Part shown: one piece after another, positions 1 to 7,330 of the stretch | How the letters are laid out: the number at the start of each line of letters is the position of its first letter | How positions within the stretch are numbered: the stretch's first letter is position 1 | Program-made: the position numbers and the translations under genes | Notes under the pieces: generated by a model | Databases searched by the model: none | The model's input: only the letters and a program-made list of their open reading frames with translations | What the model was told of the DNA's origin: nothing | Source of the DNA: Acidimicrobiaceae bacterium | GTDB taxonomy: Bacteria; Actinomycetota; Acidimicrobiia; Acidimicrobiales; Palsa-688 | Reading direction: 5' to 3' | NCBI GenBank assembly: GCA_030838025.1 | Contig: JAUTXM010000208.1 | Span: forward strand, 1 to 13,176 | Length of the DNA stretch: 13,176 bases

Positions 1-12
1 CACGTTACTTCT

Positions 13-42
13 ATGCCTCGTTGATGCCTGTTTCGTTAGCCT
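13..42 (+). promoter_or_regulatory. Candidate activator-dependent promoter of the sugar importer operon
   Basis: Two direct repeats with an 11-bp period start at 13 and 24. Both begin ATGCCT, and 8 of 11 positions agree. A -10-like TAGCCT (TAnnnT pattern) follows at 37-42, with no good -35 at the right distance; TTGATG at 21-26 is too close. OmpR/PhoB-family regulators bind 11-bp-period direct repeats that replace the -35, so the layout fits activation by such a regulator, and one is encoded at 3608-4324. The repeats are seen; their role is inferred. Only 82 bases precede the gene, so more sites could lie outside the window. Confidence 0.3.
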
Positions 43-68
43 TCCCGCTGTCTTACAGCCAAATGATC

Positions 69-75
69 AGGGGAG
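69..75 (+). promoter_or_regulatory. Ribosome binding site of the binding-protein gene
   Basis: AGGGGAG lies 7 bases before the ATG at 83. This supports that start, which is also the one that begins the lipoprotein signal peptide. Confidence 0.7.
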
Positions 76-82
76 CGAAAGC

Positions 83-1300
83 ATGCACCATTCGTTACCA
101 CGAGCGGCTCTGGTAGCCGTCGCGGCCACAACGGTCATCGGGATGGTGGGCTGCAGCAGCAAGTCGACCACCAACACGACTGCGACCACCGCAGCAAGCG
201 GGACCTCGACCACGACGGCGGCCGCGATCTCGGCGTCGTCTTTTACCGCTGACTTCTCGGCCATGGCGCAGCTGAAGTCGGTGGCGTCGGCAGGCAAGGG
301 CCTCATCGGCGTGTTGCTGCCGGACACCACGACCTCGGCTCGGTACGAAACCTTCGACCGGCCGTATCTGATGAAGGCATTCCAGGCGGCCGGGTTGTCG
401 ACCAGCGATATCAAGATCGACAACGCCCAAAACAGCGCCGCCACGATGCAGACGCAGGCGGAAGCAGACATCACCCAGGGAGCGACGGTACTCCTGATCG
501 ACCCGATCGATTCGGGGAGCGGCGCGGCCATCGAGGCCAACGCCAACTCCAAAGGCGTCAAGGTGGTCGACTACGACCGCTTGGTCAAAGGTGGGGTGTC
601 GGGCCGCACCTACGTCAGCTTTGACAACGTGAAGGTGGGCCAGCTGATCGGCCAAGGCGAGATCGACTGTATTGCTGCGTGGAATGTGACCAAGCCCAAC
701 ATCTTGGTCATGGACGGCGACCCCACTGACAACAACGCCCTTTTGTTCGCCCAGGGCTACAACGGGGTTCTCAAGTCCAAGTTCGACGACGGCAGCTATG
801 TCAAGGTTGGCGAGCCCGCCGGCACCTGGACCCCGTCGGTTGCCCAGACCACATTCGAGCAGCAGTTCTCGGCCCATCCGAACATCAACGCGGTCGTCAC
901 CCCGAACGACGACAACGCCAATGCCGTGATCGCGGCCTTGCAGAAGAACAGCATCCCGGCCAAGAAGTTCCCGACCACCGGCCAGGACGCCTCGCTGTCG
1001 GGCCTTCAGAACATCTTGAAGGGCTTTCAGTGCGGCACGGTGTACAAGCCGATCTACCTGGAGGCCCAGGGTGCGGCTGCGGTGGCGCTGTACCTGCGGG
1101 CGGGTAAGACGCCGCCGAGCGGCCTGGCCAATGGCACGACGAAAGATGGCAGCACCGACGTCTCGTCAGTGCTCCTTACGCCGCAATGGGTGACCGCTCA
1201 GAACCTGCAGTCCACGGTCATCAAGGACGGCGCCGTGAAGGCATCCGACCTGTGCGTGGCGGCAGTAGCCAGCGCCTGCACCGCCAACGGCATCAGCTAG
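83..1300 (+). CDS. xylF: XylF-like sugar ABC transporter substrate-binding lipoprotein
   Basis: This 405-residue protein captures a monosaccharide outside the membrane and delivers it to the permease. Residues 1-23 are a lipoprotein signal peptide with the lipobox Met-Val-Gly-Cys and lipidated Cys24, followed by a Thr/Ser/Ala-rich tether to about residue 56. The rest is a type I periplasmic binding fold (Peripla_BP_4). Motifs match E. coli XylF as I recall it: Arg87, YDR at 164-166, SFDN at 179-182, DPTDNNA at 213-219, ND at 275-276, GQDA at 300-303 and YKP at 321-323. Several of these are sugar contacts in XylF, so xylose or a similar pentose is the best guess; another aldose is possible. 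Four cysteines follow the lipobox (196, 317, 391, 399), and some may form disulfides. It is the first gene of the importer operon, with a good ribosome binding site. Confidence 0.85.
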   Translation: MHHSLPRAALVAVAATTVIGMVGCSSKSTTNTTATTAASGTSTTTAAAISASSFTADFSAMAQLKSVASAGKGLIGVLLPDTTTSARYETFDRPYLMKAFQAAGLSTSDIKIDNAQNSAATMQTQAEADITQGATVLLIDPIDSGSGAAIEANANSKGVKVVDYDRLVKGGVSGRTYVSFDNVKVGQLIGQGEIDCIAAWNVTKPNILVMDGDPTDNNALLFAQGYNGVLKSKFDDGSYVKVGEPAGTWTPSVAQTTFEQQFSAHPNINAVVTPNDDNANAVIAALQKNSIPAKKFPTTGQDASLSGLQNILKGFQCGTVYKPIYLEAQGAAAVALYLRAGKTPPSGLANGTTKDGSTDVSSVLLTPQWVTAQNLQSTVIKDGAVKASDLCVAAVASACTANGIS

Positions 1301-1312
1301 CACCACCAAACT

Positions 1313-1360
1313 CGCGGCAGCCGGGCCACATCAAGGGGGCGTTGTGGCCCGGCTGTCGCG
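1313..1360 (+). terminator. Strong intercistronic hairpin after the binding-protein gene
   Basis: The arms 1313-1330 and 1343-1360 are complementary over 18 bp with a single G-U pair, around a 12-base loop. The hairpin begins 12 bases after the stop codon at 1300. No U-run follows (the next bases are GACGCAAG), so it is more likely a partial terminator or an mRNA 3' stabiliser than a full stop. Binding proteins are often made in excess over their membrane partners by such structures, as with malE. It also lies just ahead of the ATPase translation start. Confidence 0.7.
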
Positions 1361-1419
1361 GACGCAAGATGGGATGATTGACACGCGTGGAGCGCCGCCA
1401 CGGCGGGAAGGGAAGCACC

Positions 1420-2265
1420 GTGACCATCGACGTTGTACCGGCGAAGTCCGAACCGGCCAAGCGGCCTGAAGGCGGCCCGCCGGCGGAGGCGGGCGAGCCG
1501 TTGCTGAGCCTGCGAGGGATCAACAAGCACTTCGGAGCAGTACAGGCGCTGACCGAGGTGGATCTCGACATACCGGCGGGCGCGGTGACGGCCCTGGCGG
1601 GCGACAACGGCGCCGGCAAGTCCGTGCTCATCAAGTGCATCGCCGGGATTCACACGCCCGAAGCCGGCCAGGTTCTCTGGATGGGCCAGCCGGTCCACAT
1701 CCGTACACCTCGCGACGCGTCGGCACTCGGCATTGAAACCGTCCATCAGGATCTGGCGTTGTGCGACAACCTCGACATCGTCCAGAACATGTTTCTCGGC
1801 CGAGAGCGTGTGAGTCGCCTCCTGCTCGAAGAAGAGGACATGGAGAAGTCGGCCGGCGCCACGCTGAAGAGCCTGGCGGTCACCACCGTCCGATCCATCC
1901 GCCAGCCGGTGGCCTCGCTGTCGGGAGGGCAGCGGCAGTCCGTGGCCATTGCCAAGGCCGTCCTGTGGAACTCCAAGCTGGTCATCATGGACGAACCGAC
2001 CGCAGCGCTCGGCGTGGCACAGACCACGATGGTGCTTGACCTGGTCCGGCGCCTGGCGGATCGCGGTCTCGCCGTGCTCCTCGTGTCGCACAACATGAAC
2101 GACGTGTTCCAGGTCGCTGATCGCATCGCCGTGCTACGCCTCGGACGGATGGTGGCGGTGCGCCCGTCGGCCGACATGGACCGCCAGATCGTCGTCGATC
2201 TCATGACCACCGGAGTGTCGAGCCGGATGCGGCCCGCACACGAACCCCAAACAGGCGAGGCCTGA
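1420..2265 (+). CDS. Sugar ABC transporter ATP-binding protein, single ABC domain
   Basis: This is the cytoplasmic ATPase that powers sugar import. Numbered from a GTG start at 1420 (281 residues), it has Walker A GDNGAGKS at 61-68, Q-loop Gln110, signature LSGGQ at 167-171, Walker B ending in Asp191-Glu192, and H-loop His224, so it looks fully active. It holds only one ABC domain, like FrcA of fructose importers; XylG and RbsA carry two in about 500 residues. It must therefore pair with itself or with another ABC domain, and the kinase at 4331-7195 offers a related one. GTG 1420 is preferred because a purine-rich site (GGGAAGGGAAG, 1405-1415) precedes it. A TTG at 1378 would add 14 residues but has no convincing site. 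The stop is one base from the permease start, so the two are probably translationally coupled. Confidence 0.9.
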   Translation: MTIDVVPAKSEPAKRPEGGPPAEAGEPLLSLRGINKHFGAVQALTEVDLDIPAGAVTALAGDNGAGKSVLIKCIAGIHTPEAGQVLWMGQPVHIRTPRDASALGIETVHQDLALCDNLDIVQNMFLGRERVSRLLLEEEDMEKSAGATLKSLAVTTVRSIRQPVASLSGGQRQSVAIAKAVLWNSKLVIMDEPTAALGVAQTTMVLDLVRRLADRGLAVLLVSHNMNDVFQVADRIAVLRLGRMVAVRPSADMDRQIVVDLMTTGVSSRMRPAHEPQTGEA

Positions 2266-2266
2266 G

Positions 2267-3559
2267 ATGACCGACATCAAAGAACCCACCGAGCGGGCTG
2301 ACGACCAGACGCCGGTCTCCTCCGCCGCCGCCGATATGGCCATGGCTCCCGAGTTGATTGCCACTTCCCTGCGTGACTACCTCCGGGCGACGGTGGCTCG
2401 GGTCAAAGGTGGCGACAGCGGCGTGCTGCCCGTCGTGGGCGGCCTGCTGCTGATCTCCATCCTCTTCCAGTCGCTCAACTCGCATTTCTTGACCGCCGGC
2501 AACCTGATCAACCTCATCGTCCAAGGCGCGGTCTACATGCTGCTCGCCATGGGTGAGGTCTACGCCCTGTTGCTCGGTGAGATCGACCTGTCCATCGGAT
2601 TCGTCAGTGGTATCGGCGGCGTGGTCACCGCCGAGTTGGTCAAGCAGTCCAACGGCTGGCCGTGGTGGGCGGCCATCATCGCGGGCTTGGTGGCCTGCGC
2701 CGTGATCGGCGCTATTCACGGCCTCATCATTACCAAGATCGGGTTGCCGTCGTTCGTCGTCACCCTGGCCGGATTGCTGGGTTGGCAGGGCGTGATGCTA
2801 CTGATATTGGGCAAGGGCGGCTCGCTGCCCATCAACAACAACGTCATCAACGACTTGGCCAGCGGCAACCTCACCGCGACCGCCAGCTGGATCGTGATGC
2901 TGCTCATCGTGGCCGCGTTCGGGTTGCGGACCTGGCTGCGAGAATCGAGACGTCGTGCGAGCGGTCTCGTCGCACCCCCGGCCAGCCTGACCATGCTCAA
3001 GATCGCCGGCGCCCTCGTGGCGGGGATCATCGTGGTGCTCATCGCCAACACCAACCGGGGCCGGGGTTTCGTGGTCATCCGGGGCTTGCCGTGGGTGGTG
3101 CTGATCGTGCTCGGCGTGCTGGCCATGTGGACCATGCTGCTCGGACGGACCAAGTTCGGGCGCTACATGTACGCCATTGGCGGCAACGCCGAGGCTGCCC
3201 GCCGGGCCGGTGTCAACTTGGCCCTGATCCGGACCACCGCCTTCATGCTGGCGTCGTTCACGGCCGGGATCGCGGGCATCATCTACGCCTCGCGCCTGCG
3301 GTCGGTGTCCACCGCGGTCGACGGAGGCCGGTTGGTGCTCTACGCCGTGGCTGCCGCCGTTATCGGCGGGACCAGCCTCTTCGGGGGACGGGGCAAGGCC
3401 ATGCACGCCGTGCTGGGCGGACTCGTCATCGCCGCCATCGACAACGGGATGGGGCTGCAGGGCTACAGCGCCGCGGCCCAGTATGTCGTCACGGCCATGG
3501 TGCTCCTGGCGGCGGTGACCATCGACTCGCTGGCCCGCCGGGGACGCGTCGGGCGCTAG
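2267..3559 (+). CDS. xylH: XylH-like sugar ABC transporter permease
   Basis: This 430-residue inner-membrane protein of the BPD_transp_2 family forms, as a dimer, the channel of the importer. After a polar N-terminus of about 50 residues, hydrophobic segments are visible near residues 55-70, 82-103, 110-124, 133-153, 160-181, 207-220, 245-260, 272-292, 323-341, 355-371, 381-392 and 405-420. This suits the roughly ten helices of the family, since some will be half-helices. Family motifs are GEIDLSIG at 104-111, the cytoplasmic coupling loop with IGGNAEAARRAG at 304-315, and GGTSLFGGRGK at 367-377, which is typical of XylH. A charged loop at about 221-240 has several Arg residues. The start ATG sits one base after the ATPase stop. 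It is the last gene of the operon and converges on the response regulator gene 48 bases away. Confidence 0.88.
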   Translation: MTDIKEPTERADDQTPVSSAAADMAMAPELIATSLRDYLRATVARVKGGDSGVLPVVGGLLLISILFQSLNSHFLTAGNLINLIVQGAVYMLLAMGEVYALLLGEIDLSIGFVSGIGGVVTAELVKQSNGWPWWAAIIAGLVACAVIGAIHGLIITKIGLPSFVVTLAGLLGWQGVMLLILGKGGSLPINNNVINDLASGNLTATASWIVMLLIVAAFGLRTWLRESRRRASGLVAPPASLTMLKIAGALVAGIIVVLIANTNRGRGFVVIRGLPWVVLIVLGVLAMWTMLLGRTKFGRYMYAIGGNAEAARRAGVNLALIRTTAFMLASFTAGIAGIIYASRLRSVSTAVDGGRLVLYAVAAAVIGGTSLFGGRGKAMHAVLGGLVIAAIDNGMGLQGYSAAAQYVVTAMVLLAAVTIDSLARRGRVGR

Positions 3560-3607
3560 TCGAGTTCTCCAATCCCGGCCGCGGGGCTGCGGGAGTCGGG
3601 CCTCGGT
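3560..3607. terminator. Convergent gap, possible weak bidirectional terminator
   Basis: These 48 bases separate the stop codons of the permease (+) and the response regulator (-). They contain short GC-rich inverted repeats: CCCG 3574-3577 with CGGG 3582-3585, or TCCCG 3573-3577 with CGGGA 3590-3594. There is no U-run on either strand. Termination here is inferred mainly from the convergent layout. Confidence 0.25.
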
Positions 3608-4324
3608 TCAGTCGCTCCGATCGGCCGTCCCGGGCATCCGATAGCCCGCTCGGGGCTCGGTGACGATCAACGGCGGACCGTCCGGGTCCTCGAGCTTGGC
3701 CCGCAGCCGCCGGACGTAGACGCGGGTGTACTCCGTTTCGGTCTCGTACCCCGGTCCCCACACGTTGCGCAGCAGCACAGCGTGGCTGAGCAGCTTGCCC
3801 GGGGCGAGGGCCAGCTCGCGGAGGAGCGCAAACTCCGTCGGAGTCAGATGGACCGCCTCGCCGCGCTTGGTGACGAGTTGGGCGTCGAGATCGATGGTGA
3901 CGTTGCCGAATCGCAGCGGTCCGTGGACTGCGGCCGCGGGCGCGGCGTTGACCCGGCTGCGGCGCAGGAGAGCGGTGATGCGAGCCAGGAGCTCGTCGAC
4001 GCCGAAGGGTTTCGTGAGGTAGTCGTCGGCCCCCAGGTTGAGGGCGCGCACCTTGTCCTGCTCACCTCGCCGGGCCGACACGACGATGATCCCGACCGAC
4101 GACCCCGCACGTAGATCGCGGCACAGGTCGAAACCATCGATCCCGGGGAGCATGAGATCGAGCAGGACGACCGCCGGATGGCTGTGCCGGACAAGGTCGA
4201 GCACGTCGTCACCGCTGCGAGAGACGATCACGTTGAACCCCCGCACCAGGAGGTTGGACCGGACGAGATCGATGATGTTTCGGTCGTCCTCCACCACCAG
4301 GACGAGCGTCGAGTCCGGCGCCAT
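3608..4324 (-). CDS. OmpR/PhoB-family response regulator
   Basis: This 238-residue DNA-binding regulator is presumably phosphorylated by the kinase encoded just upstream. The receiver domain (about 6-120) has the acidic pair Asp13-Asp14, the phospho-acceptor Asp56 in the LLDLMLPG segment, Ser83 in the Thr/Ser switch position and Lys105 in the YLTKPFG motif; all key residues are present. The winged-helix domain (about 135-232) has the family pattern, including LTPTEFALL and the YTRVYVRRLRAKLE recognition-helix region. The ATG lies 6 bases after the kinase stop with no clear ribosome binding site, so translation is probably coupled to the kinase. Likely targets are the repeats at 13-34 and the divergent region at 7196-7330; both are inferences. 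The family includes KdpE and PhoB, but nothing here identifies an orthologue. Confidence 0.92.
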   Translation of the reverse strand: MAPDSTLVLVVEDDRNIIDLVRSNLLVRGFNVIVSRSGDDVLDLVRHSHPAVVLLDLMLPGIDGFDLCRDLRAGSSVGIIVVSARRGEQDKVRALNLGADDYLTKPFGVDELLARITALLRRSRVNAAPAAAVHGPLRFGNVTIDLDAQLVTKRGEAVHLTPTEFALLRELALAPGKLLSHAVLLRNVWGPGYETETEYTRVYVRRLRAKLEDPDGPPLIVTEPRAGYRMPGTADRSD

Positions 4325-4330
4325 CGAGCG

Positions 4331-7195
4331 TTAGCCGAGCGCAGGCTGCGGCGCCGCCGCAGCCGCGCCTGCTCCCGAGACGGTGGCGATATCGGTCAGC
4401 ACGGACTCGGTGAACTCGCCGGGCTGCACGGGCTCGGCGGGCTCGGCGGCCTGCAGGGACTCGACGGGTTCGACGGGTTCGACGGGTTCGACGGGTTCGA
4501 CGGGCAAGATGACGGCGACGCTCGTCCCCCCGGCGACGGGCTCCAAGGTGATCGTGCCGCCGTGGGCATCGACGATGCCTCGGGCGATCGCCAGCCCCAG
4601 GCCCGCACCGGGCGCCGATGTCACGCCGCGCTCGTGAGGCAGGAAGACCCGCTCCGCCAGGTCCTGGGGTATGCCGGGCCCGTCGTCCATGACCCGCACC
4701 GTGACCCGGTCGCCGCCGGCGCTGACCTGAGCGCTCACCCGCACCTTGGTGAGGCCCGAACCGTGCCGCAGGGCGTTGTCGACCAGGTTCACGAACACCT
4801 GCTCGAGGCGGTCATGGTCAGCCCAGACGGGCGGGAGGGCAAAGCTCTCGACAAGTTCGATGGGTGAACCGGGGCCCTCGGTCACGCAGCGGCACGCCGC
4901 CTGCAGCACCAGGCCCAAGTCACACCAATCCGGAACCAGCCGCAGCGTCCCCGAGTCGATCGCACTGAAGTCGAGCAAGTCGCCGACCAGGCGCCCCATC
5001 CGGGCCGACTCCGACGCGATCGAGTCGAGAAACCGTTCCTGCGACGAGACGTCCCAGCTGACATCCTGCTGACGCAGCGTCGAGGCATAGCCCTGGATGG
5101 CGGTCAGCGGGGTTCGCAGCTCATGGTTCAGCCGGGAAAGGAAATCGCGCTGCATCTGCTGCGATCGACGCAAGGACTCTGCCTCGGCATGGGCCCGTTC
5201 GAGCGCCTCTCGTTCCAACGCCAGGCGCAGCGATCGTGCGGCGTCGTCGAGCAAGTCGAGGGCCTCGTCCGACAGCCGACTGCTGTCGGCCCACCAGACC
5301 GTGACGACCGTACGGCCGCCTGGCGCCGCGATCGGTACCGCAATCACGTCGGAGCCGATCGGCCGAGCGCGATTGAGCCGGCTGGTCGCAAGCACGAGCG
5401 CCGCAGCCCGGCCCTGCTGGTCCGCCGAGCGGGCCGCGGCAGCCTGTCCGAGTGCGGTGGGGGCCAGGTGGGACGCCTGCCCAACGGGAGGGTGCAGGGC
5501 GATGGCGTCGGCACCAAGCCCTCGGCAGAGGGCGAGCAATGCCAGCGCCAATCCGCCTTCGGTCGGCTGCGGTCCGGCGAGGCGGTCGAGAACGTCCCGC
5601 AGCGTTTCGAGGATCAGGTTGCGACGGGTGGCATCGGCGAGAAGACGCTCGCGCTCGATGGCGGCCGCGGCATGGCTGGCATAGAGACCCACCAGCTCCA
5701 GCTGATCGGGCCTCGGCCGGCCGACCGTATCGGCGAAGACGGTGATCGTTCCGAGTACGCCGTCCGCACCGACGATGGGCACCGACCAGGAACTACGGGG
5801 CTCGCTCGGTTCGCCCGACCGGAAGCGGGCACACAGCGGGTCGCTGCGCATGTCCTCGACCACGACCGCGGTCCCTGTCGCCGCGGCCAGCCCCGGAGGC
5901 CCACCGTCGGCGGCAACGGGCAGCGATTCGACCGCTTGCATCAGCGCGGGCGACAGCCCCATCGCCGCCGAACGCCGAAGCCGGACCCGTCCCCCGTTGT
6001 GCGAGAGACGCCCCCCCGCCTCCTCGAGCGCCGCTGCCTCTTCGGGTGCGGCTGCCCAGCCGGGCGCCGCTGCCCCCCCGGGTGCGGCTGCCGCTCCGGC
6101 TGTCGCTGCCCAGCCGGGCGCCGCTGCCTCTTCGGGTGCGGCTGCCGCTCCGGGTGTCGCTGCTCCCTCGGACGCCCCGGGTGTCGCTACCAACCCGGGT
6201 GCCTCGGGTGCGTCGACCGGCGCCCCGAGACGGCTGGAGCCACGGCGGGTGAGCACATCGTCGCCCTGGTCCAGCAGGTGAACACAGAGCTGTTCCACCG
6301 CCAGGGCTTCGACCATCGCTGACACGATTAGCGGCAGGCTGGCCCCTGGGTCGACGTCGCCCAGCTGCTCCACCAAGCTGCGCAGACGCTGCAGCTGGCG
6401 CCGAGCCGTCGACTCGGTGGTGATCCCTGAGATCATGGCGACCACGTCGTCGGGGTGGACCTCGAGCGGCGATACCACGGCCCCAATCCGGCCATCACGC
6501 AGGATCGCAATGCGGTCCGCCAACGCGAACACCTGCTCCAGCCGGTGCGATACCAGCAGAATGGCGGTGCCGGCGTCGCGCAGCTTGGCCAGCAGCCGGT
6601 CCACGACCGCGGTTTCGTTGACGCCGAGCGACGCCGTGGGCTCGTCGAGGGCGAGAACCGTAGGATTGAGCCGGACTGCGCACGCAATGGCGACCAGCTG
6701 GCGCTGCCCGCCCGAGAGGAGTCCGACGGGTCGGTGGAGATCGGTGGCCGGAAGGTTCAACCTGCGGAACAACGCCGAGGCCATCTTCAACATGGCTACG
6801 TCACTGAGTAGGAATCGGTCCACCCGCTCGTCACCCAGGAACAAGTTGGCGACGACACTCAGGTTGTCGCACAGCACCAGGTCCTGCCAAACGACGGCGA
6901 GTCCCTGATCGCGGGCGCCGATCGGGTCGGCAGCCAGGGGACGGCCCCCGAGCTCGACGCTGCCGGCGTCTATCGAATCGGTGCGGGCCAGGCACCGCAC
7001 GACCGTCGACTTGCCGGCCCCATTCTCACCGACCAGAGCCAGGATCTCGCCCCTGCGCAGATCGAGGTCGATGCCCCGAAGCACGTCGAGACGCCCGAAT
7101 CGCTTCTGCAACCCCCGGACCCGAAGTACCGGGACACGAGCCGAATCCGCTGGCACTTCGGGAGTTTGGCCGCCGGGATCGAGGCGGTCGAGCAT
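4331..7195 (-). CDS. Sensor histidine kinase fused to an N-terminal sugar-type ABC ATPase domain
   Basis: Numbering is from ATG 7195 (954 residues). Residues 22-258 are a complete ABC ATPase: Walker A GENGAGKST 56-64, Gln104, LSGGQ 160-164, Walker B with Asp184-Glu185, His217. Residues 265-515 look like a GAF domain interrupted by an Ala/Pro hexapeptide repeat (352-393). A weaker second GAF-like region spans about 523-665. A coiled linker leads to HisKA with His691 in NHELRTPL, then HATPase_c with N-box Asn803 and Asn807, G1 DDGPGIP 837-843 and G2 GAGLGL 863-868. The tail carries Pro-Val-Glu repeats and an Ala-rich end. All catalytic motifs are intact, and no signal peptide or membrane helix is visible, so the protein is cytoplasmic unless docked on a permease. 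The response regulator gene follows 6 bases later. Other possible starts are TTG 7213, with GAGAAG ahead of it, and ATG 7321, which would overlap the divergent gene's leader. The domain order is seen; transport sensing is inferred. Confidence 0.9.
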   Translation of the reverse strand: MLDRLDPGGQTPEVPADSARVPVLRVRGLQKRFGRLDVLRGIDLDLRRGEILALVGENGAGKSTVVRCLARTDSIDAGSVELGGRPLAADPIGARDQGLAVVWQDLVLCDNLSVVANLFLGDERVDRFLLSDVAMLKMASALFRRLNLPATDLHRPVGLLSGGQRQLVAIACAVRLNPTVLALDEPTASLGVNETAVVDRLLAKLRDAGTAILLVSHRLEQVFALADRIAILRDGRIGAVVSPLEVHPDDVVAMISGITTESTARRQLQRLRSLVEQLGDVDPGASLPLIVSAMVEALAVEQLCVHLLDQGDDVLTRRGSSRLGAPVDAPEAPGLVATPGASEGAATPGAAAAPEEAAAPGWAATAGAAAAPGGAAAPGWAAAPEEAAALEEAGGRLSHNGGRVRLRRSAAMGLSPALMQAVESLPVAADGGPPGLAAATGTAVVVEDMRSDPLCARFRSGEPSEPRSSWSVPIVGADGVLGTITVFADTVGRPRPDQLELVGLYASHAAAAIERERLLADATRRNLILETLRDVLDRLAGPQPTEGGLALALLALCRGLGADAIALHPPVGQASHLAPTALGQAAAARSADQQGRAAALVLATSRLNRARPIGSDVIAVPIAAPGGRTVVTVWWADSSRLSDEALDLLDDAARSLRLALEREALERAHAEAESLRRSQQMQRDFLSRLNHELRTPLTAIQGYASTLRQQDVSWDVSSQERFLDSIASESARMGRLVGDLLDFSAIDSGTLRLVPDWCDLGLVLQAACRCVTEGPGSPIELVESFALPPVWADHDRLEQVFVNLVDNALRHGSGLTKVRVSAQVSAGGDRVTVRVMDDGPGIPQDLAERVFLPHERGVTSAPGAGLGLAIARGIVDAHGGTITLEPVAGGTSVAVILPVEPVEPVEPVEPVESLQAAEPAEPVQPGEFTESVLTDIATVSGAGAAAAAPQPALG
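4461..4505 (-). repeat. Five tandem 9-bp repeats encoding a Pro-Val-Glu tail
   Basis: Five copies of TCGACGGGT (the last ending in C) run head to tail on the + strand. On the coding strand they give Val-Glu-Pro triplets just after the HATPase_c domain of the kinase, at about residues 899-912. The 9-bp unit keeps the reading frame, so changes in copy number would only lengthen or shorten an acidic, extended linker. Confidence 0.9.
6017..6142 (-). repeat. 18-bp imperfect tandem repeats encoding Ala/Pro hexapeptides inside a GAF domain
   Basis: Seven six-residue units in a row (kinase residues 352-393) follow the pattern Ala-Ala-Pro-x-x-Ala: AAPEEA, AAPGWA, ATAGAA, AAPGGA, AAPGWA, AAPEEA, AALEEA. 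The DNA shows it too: about 27 bases from 6030 recur at 6120, and a 24-base segment from 6051 recurs at 6105, offsets that are multiples of 18. The repeat splits the first GAF domain at a loop and probably forms a flexible or helical insert. Confidence 0.85.
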
Positions 7196-7330
7196 TCGAC
7201 AAGTTTGCCCCAAACACTTCTCGATCGGATGGAGTCGCGTCTGGGAGTCCGTATAGCGCCAGGTTGAACGGTCGCTGACATCTCGGTGCCGGGCCTTTCG
7301 GCCCGCCCACCGACGCGACATACTCCCGTC
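7196..7330. promoter_or_regulatory. Divergent promoter region between kinase and phosphoesterase genes
   Basis: These 135 bases must hold the promoters of both divergent genes. Toward the phosphoesterase, CATACT at 7319-7324 matches TATAAT at 4 of 6 positions and ends 6 bases before the ATG at 7331, which has no ribosome binding site, so a leaderless transcript is possible. Toward the kinase, TATACG (the - strand of 7251-7256) is a weak -10 candidate without a clear -35. A 6-bp GC hairpin (7290-7295 with 7300-7305, loop TTTC) lies in between. None of these is strong. Confidence 0.35.

Noticed and set aside
1313..1360. Inverted repeat as a transposon end or attachment site
   Set aside because: There is a single hairpin with no partner copy, no transposase or integrase nearby and no target duplication; its place after a stop codon suits an mRNA structure.
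1297..2091. 264-codon - strand frame opposite the ATPase
   Set aside because: Shadow frame; it also runs through the intercistronic hairpin, and no motif is visible.
2662..3663. 333-codon + frame overlapping the permease
   Set aside because: Arg/His-rich out-of-frame reading of the permease gene; the permease frame has the membrane segments and family motifs.
3726..4114. Two overlapping + strand frames opposite the response regulator
   Set aside because: Shadow translations; the - strand has intact receiver and winged-helix motifs.
6017..6142. CRISPR array suggested by regularly spaced repeats
   Set aside because: The repeats are contiguous 18-bp coding units with no unique spacers, in frame with the kinase protein.
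5123..6322. 399-codon open frame on the + strand opposite the kinase
   Set aside because: Arg/Gly/Cys-rich shadow of the Ala/Pro repeat and GAF region; it has no recognisable motif, and the opposite strand has clear kinase and ABC motifs.
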